A DNA stretch of 5,846 bases from the NCBI GenBank assembly GCA_029256665.1, contig JAQSXN010000283.1:1-5846 (forward strand), in the 5' to 3' direction. Every line of letters starts with the position of its first letter. Within the stretch, counting starts at the first letter, position 1. Positions 4,971 to 5,846 of the stretch are shown here, one piece after another. A program made the translations under genes and the position numbers. Source of the stretch: Paenibacillus sp. (GTDB taxonomy: Bacteria > Bacillota > Bacilli > Paenibacillales > Paenibacillaceae). Below the pieces are notes generated by a model. It did not search any database and was not told where the DNA came from. It saw only the letters and a list, made by a program, of their open reading frames with translations.

Positions 4971-5816
4971 TTGTCCCTGCATCCTTGGACCATTCCCTAT
5001 TCCGTCGGCTACTCCCGCCACGTCGTTCCGTTCCATAGCTACATGAAGCAAGACAGCGCCGACAGCCGGGTGCTGATCCGCTTGCAAGCGGCCGGACGAT
5101 GCCGGATTACCTTGAACGGCGTATCGCATCTGGTGGAGCCAGGCGATTTCATGCTGCGCAGACCCGGCGAGGAATACCGGCTGGATATCGACGCGGAGCC
5201 TGCCGAGCAGGACGGCGAAGCGCTGCCCATAGACAGCGTCGACTACTATCTGTCTTGCGGCGGAGAATGGATGGAAGGCTGGGCGAGGCGCAGCGCCATA
5301 CCCGGTATCGTCCGGTTGGACAAAACCGACGAATTGATTGCGTTATGGAGGAAGCTGATCTACGAGAAACGCAATCTTCACGAGGACAATTCGGAGATGA
5401 TCGATGCCTTGGTCAAAGTGCTCTGTCTCTCTATCGATCAACACGCGCTTAAGGCGGCGTCTTCTTCAAGACCCGAACGGTACATCCCGTACCAGATGAA
5501 ACGTTATTTGGAGAAACACGCGACCGAACCGCTTAAGCTCGACGTAGTGGCCGCCCGTTTCGGCATCAGCGTATCGACCGCCTCCCACTTGTTCAAGCAG
5601 ACCTTCGGCCAGCCGCCCATGCGGTATGTCGTGGATATCCGGCTATCCCTGGCTTCCGAGAGGCTCCTGCATAGCGACATGAATTTGGAGGACATCGCCG
5701 AGGCTTCCGGCTTCCGCAGTTATCCGTACTTCAGCCGCGCGTTCCGGTCGCGTTACGACGTCAGCCCCAGCGAATATCGCGCGCGGAGCGGACTTCTAGC
5801 CCCGGAGCCCTCTTGA
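4971..5816 (+). CDS. AraC-family transcriptional regulator
   Basis: A 281-residue cytosolic DNA-binding protein. The N-terminal part (about 15-90) looks like a small cupin-type ligand domain, with a strand-rich GRCRITLNG (42-50) and EPGDFMLRRPGEEY (56-69) typical of AraC sensors. A helical linker covers about 117-165. The C-terminal AraC DNA-binding domain runs from about 172 to 272. Its first helix-turn-helix lies near 189-212 (VAARFGIS at 193-200). The second is near 239-262 (IAEASGF at 242-248), followed by the family signature YFSRAFRSRY and SPSEYR (253-262, 265-270). It is divergent from the isomerase/dehydrogenase operon, so it most likely senses that pathway's sugar and controls the operon. 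Initiation uses TTG; an ATG at 5043 would delete part of the sensor domain. There are no membrane helices, so it is a soluble one-component regulator, not a histidine-kinase partner. Confidence 0.92.
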   Translation: MSLHPWTIPYSVGYSRHVVPFHSYMKQDSADSRVLIRLQAAGRCRITLNGVSHLVEPGDFMLRRPGEEYRLDIDAEPAEQDGEALPIDSVDYYLSCGGEWMEGWARRSAIPGIVRLDKTDELIALWRKLIYEKRNLHEDNSEMIDALVKVLCLSIDQHALKAASSSRPERYIPYQMKRYLEKHATEPLKLDVVAARFGISVSTASHLFKQTFGQPPMRYVVDIRLSLASERLLHSDMNLEDIAEASGFRSYPYFSRAFRSRYDVSPSEYRARSGLLAPEPS

Positions 5817-5846
5817 ATCGCAGCGGATTCCGAGGAACAAAAAAAG
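5817..5846. other. End of window, no gene called
   Basis: Thirty bases follow the regulator stop. GAATC (5815-5819) and GATTC (5826-5830) could form a weak 5-bp hairpin, but no T run follows. An A run at the edge might belong to a terminator of a convergent gene or to a ribosome site beyond the window; neither can be supported. Confidence 0.3.

Overview
The window reads as a chromosomal segment from a moderately GC-rich Gram-positive bacterium, most likely in the Paenibacillaceae (Paenibacillus/Cohnella type). This rests on strong GGAGG-type ribosome binding sites, compact sigma-A-like promoters, hairpin-plus-T-run terminators, and a PunA-type purine nucleoside phosphorylase and short DeoC of Firmicutes style. 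An AraC-type regulator beside a Gfo/Idh/MocA dehydrogenase and a TIM-barrel sugar isomerase is also typical of that group. The taxonomic call is inference; no rRNA or other marker is present.

Layout. (1) 31-906 (+) is an aldose 1-epimerase-like protein. It converges on deoC, with a two-way terminator hairpin between them (938-979). (2) 1027-1716 (-) is deoC, deoxyribose-phosphate aldolase. It is divergent from a purine nucleoside phosphorylase at 1912-2739 (+). Their shared intergenic region holds two back-to-back promoters, a dyad over the deoC -10 box and a hairpin at the predicted 5' end of the phosphorylase mRNA. (3) 2740-2954 is a gene-free terminator region between convergent genes. (4) 4819-2955 (-) is a two-gene operon: a TIM-barrel sugar isomerase/epimerase-like protein, then a Gfo/Idh/MocA dehydrogenase, 23 nt apart. 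(5) A divergent promoter region with repeated TTATCC half-sites separates this operon from an AraC-family regulator (4971-5816, +; TTG start), the likely controller of the operon.

How the genes work together. The phosphorylase and DeoC bracket purine deoxynucleoside catabolism: nucleoside to base plus (deoxy)ribose-1-phosphate, isomerisation by a mutase not encoded here, then aldol cleavage to glyceraldehyde-3-phosphate and acetaldehyde. The dehydrogenase/isomerase pair looks like a small sugar or polyol oxidation module with its own regulator. The epimerase is probably an independent carbohydrate gene.

The observation most worth following is in the phosphorylase. The two purine-contacting residues of classical trimeric PNPs (human Glu201 and Asn243) are Cys194 and Asp236 here, while the 5'-OH-binding His is kept. 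That pattern predicts a shift toward 6-aminopurine (adenosine/deoxyadenosine) substrates. No mobile element, CRISPR array, tRNA or rRNA was seen.
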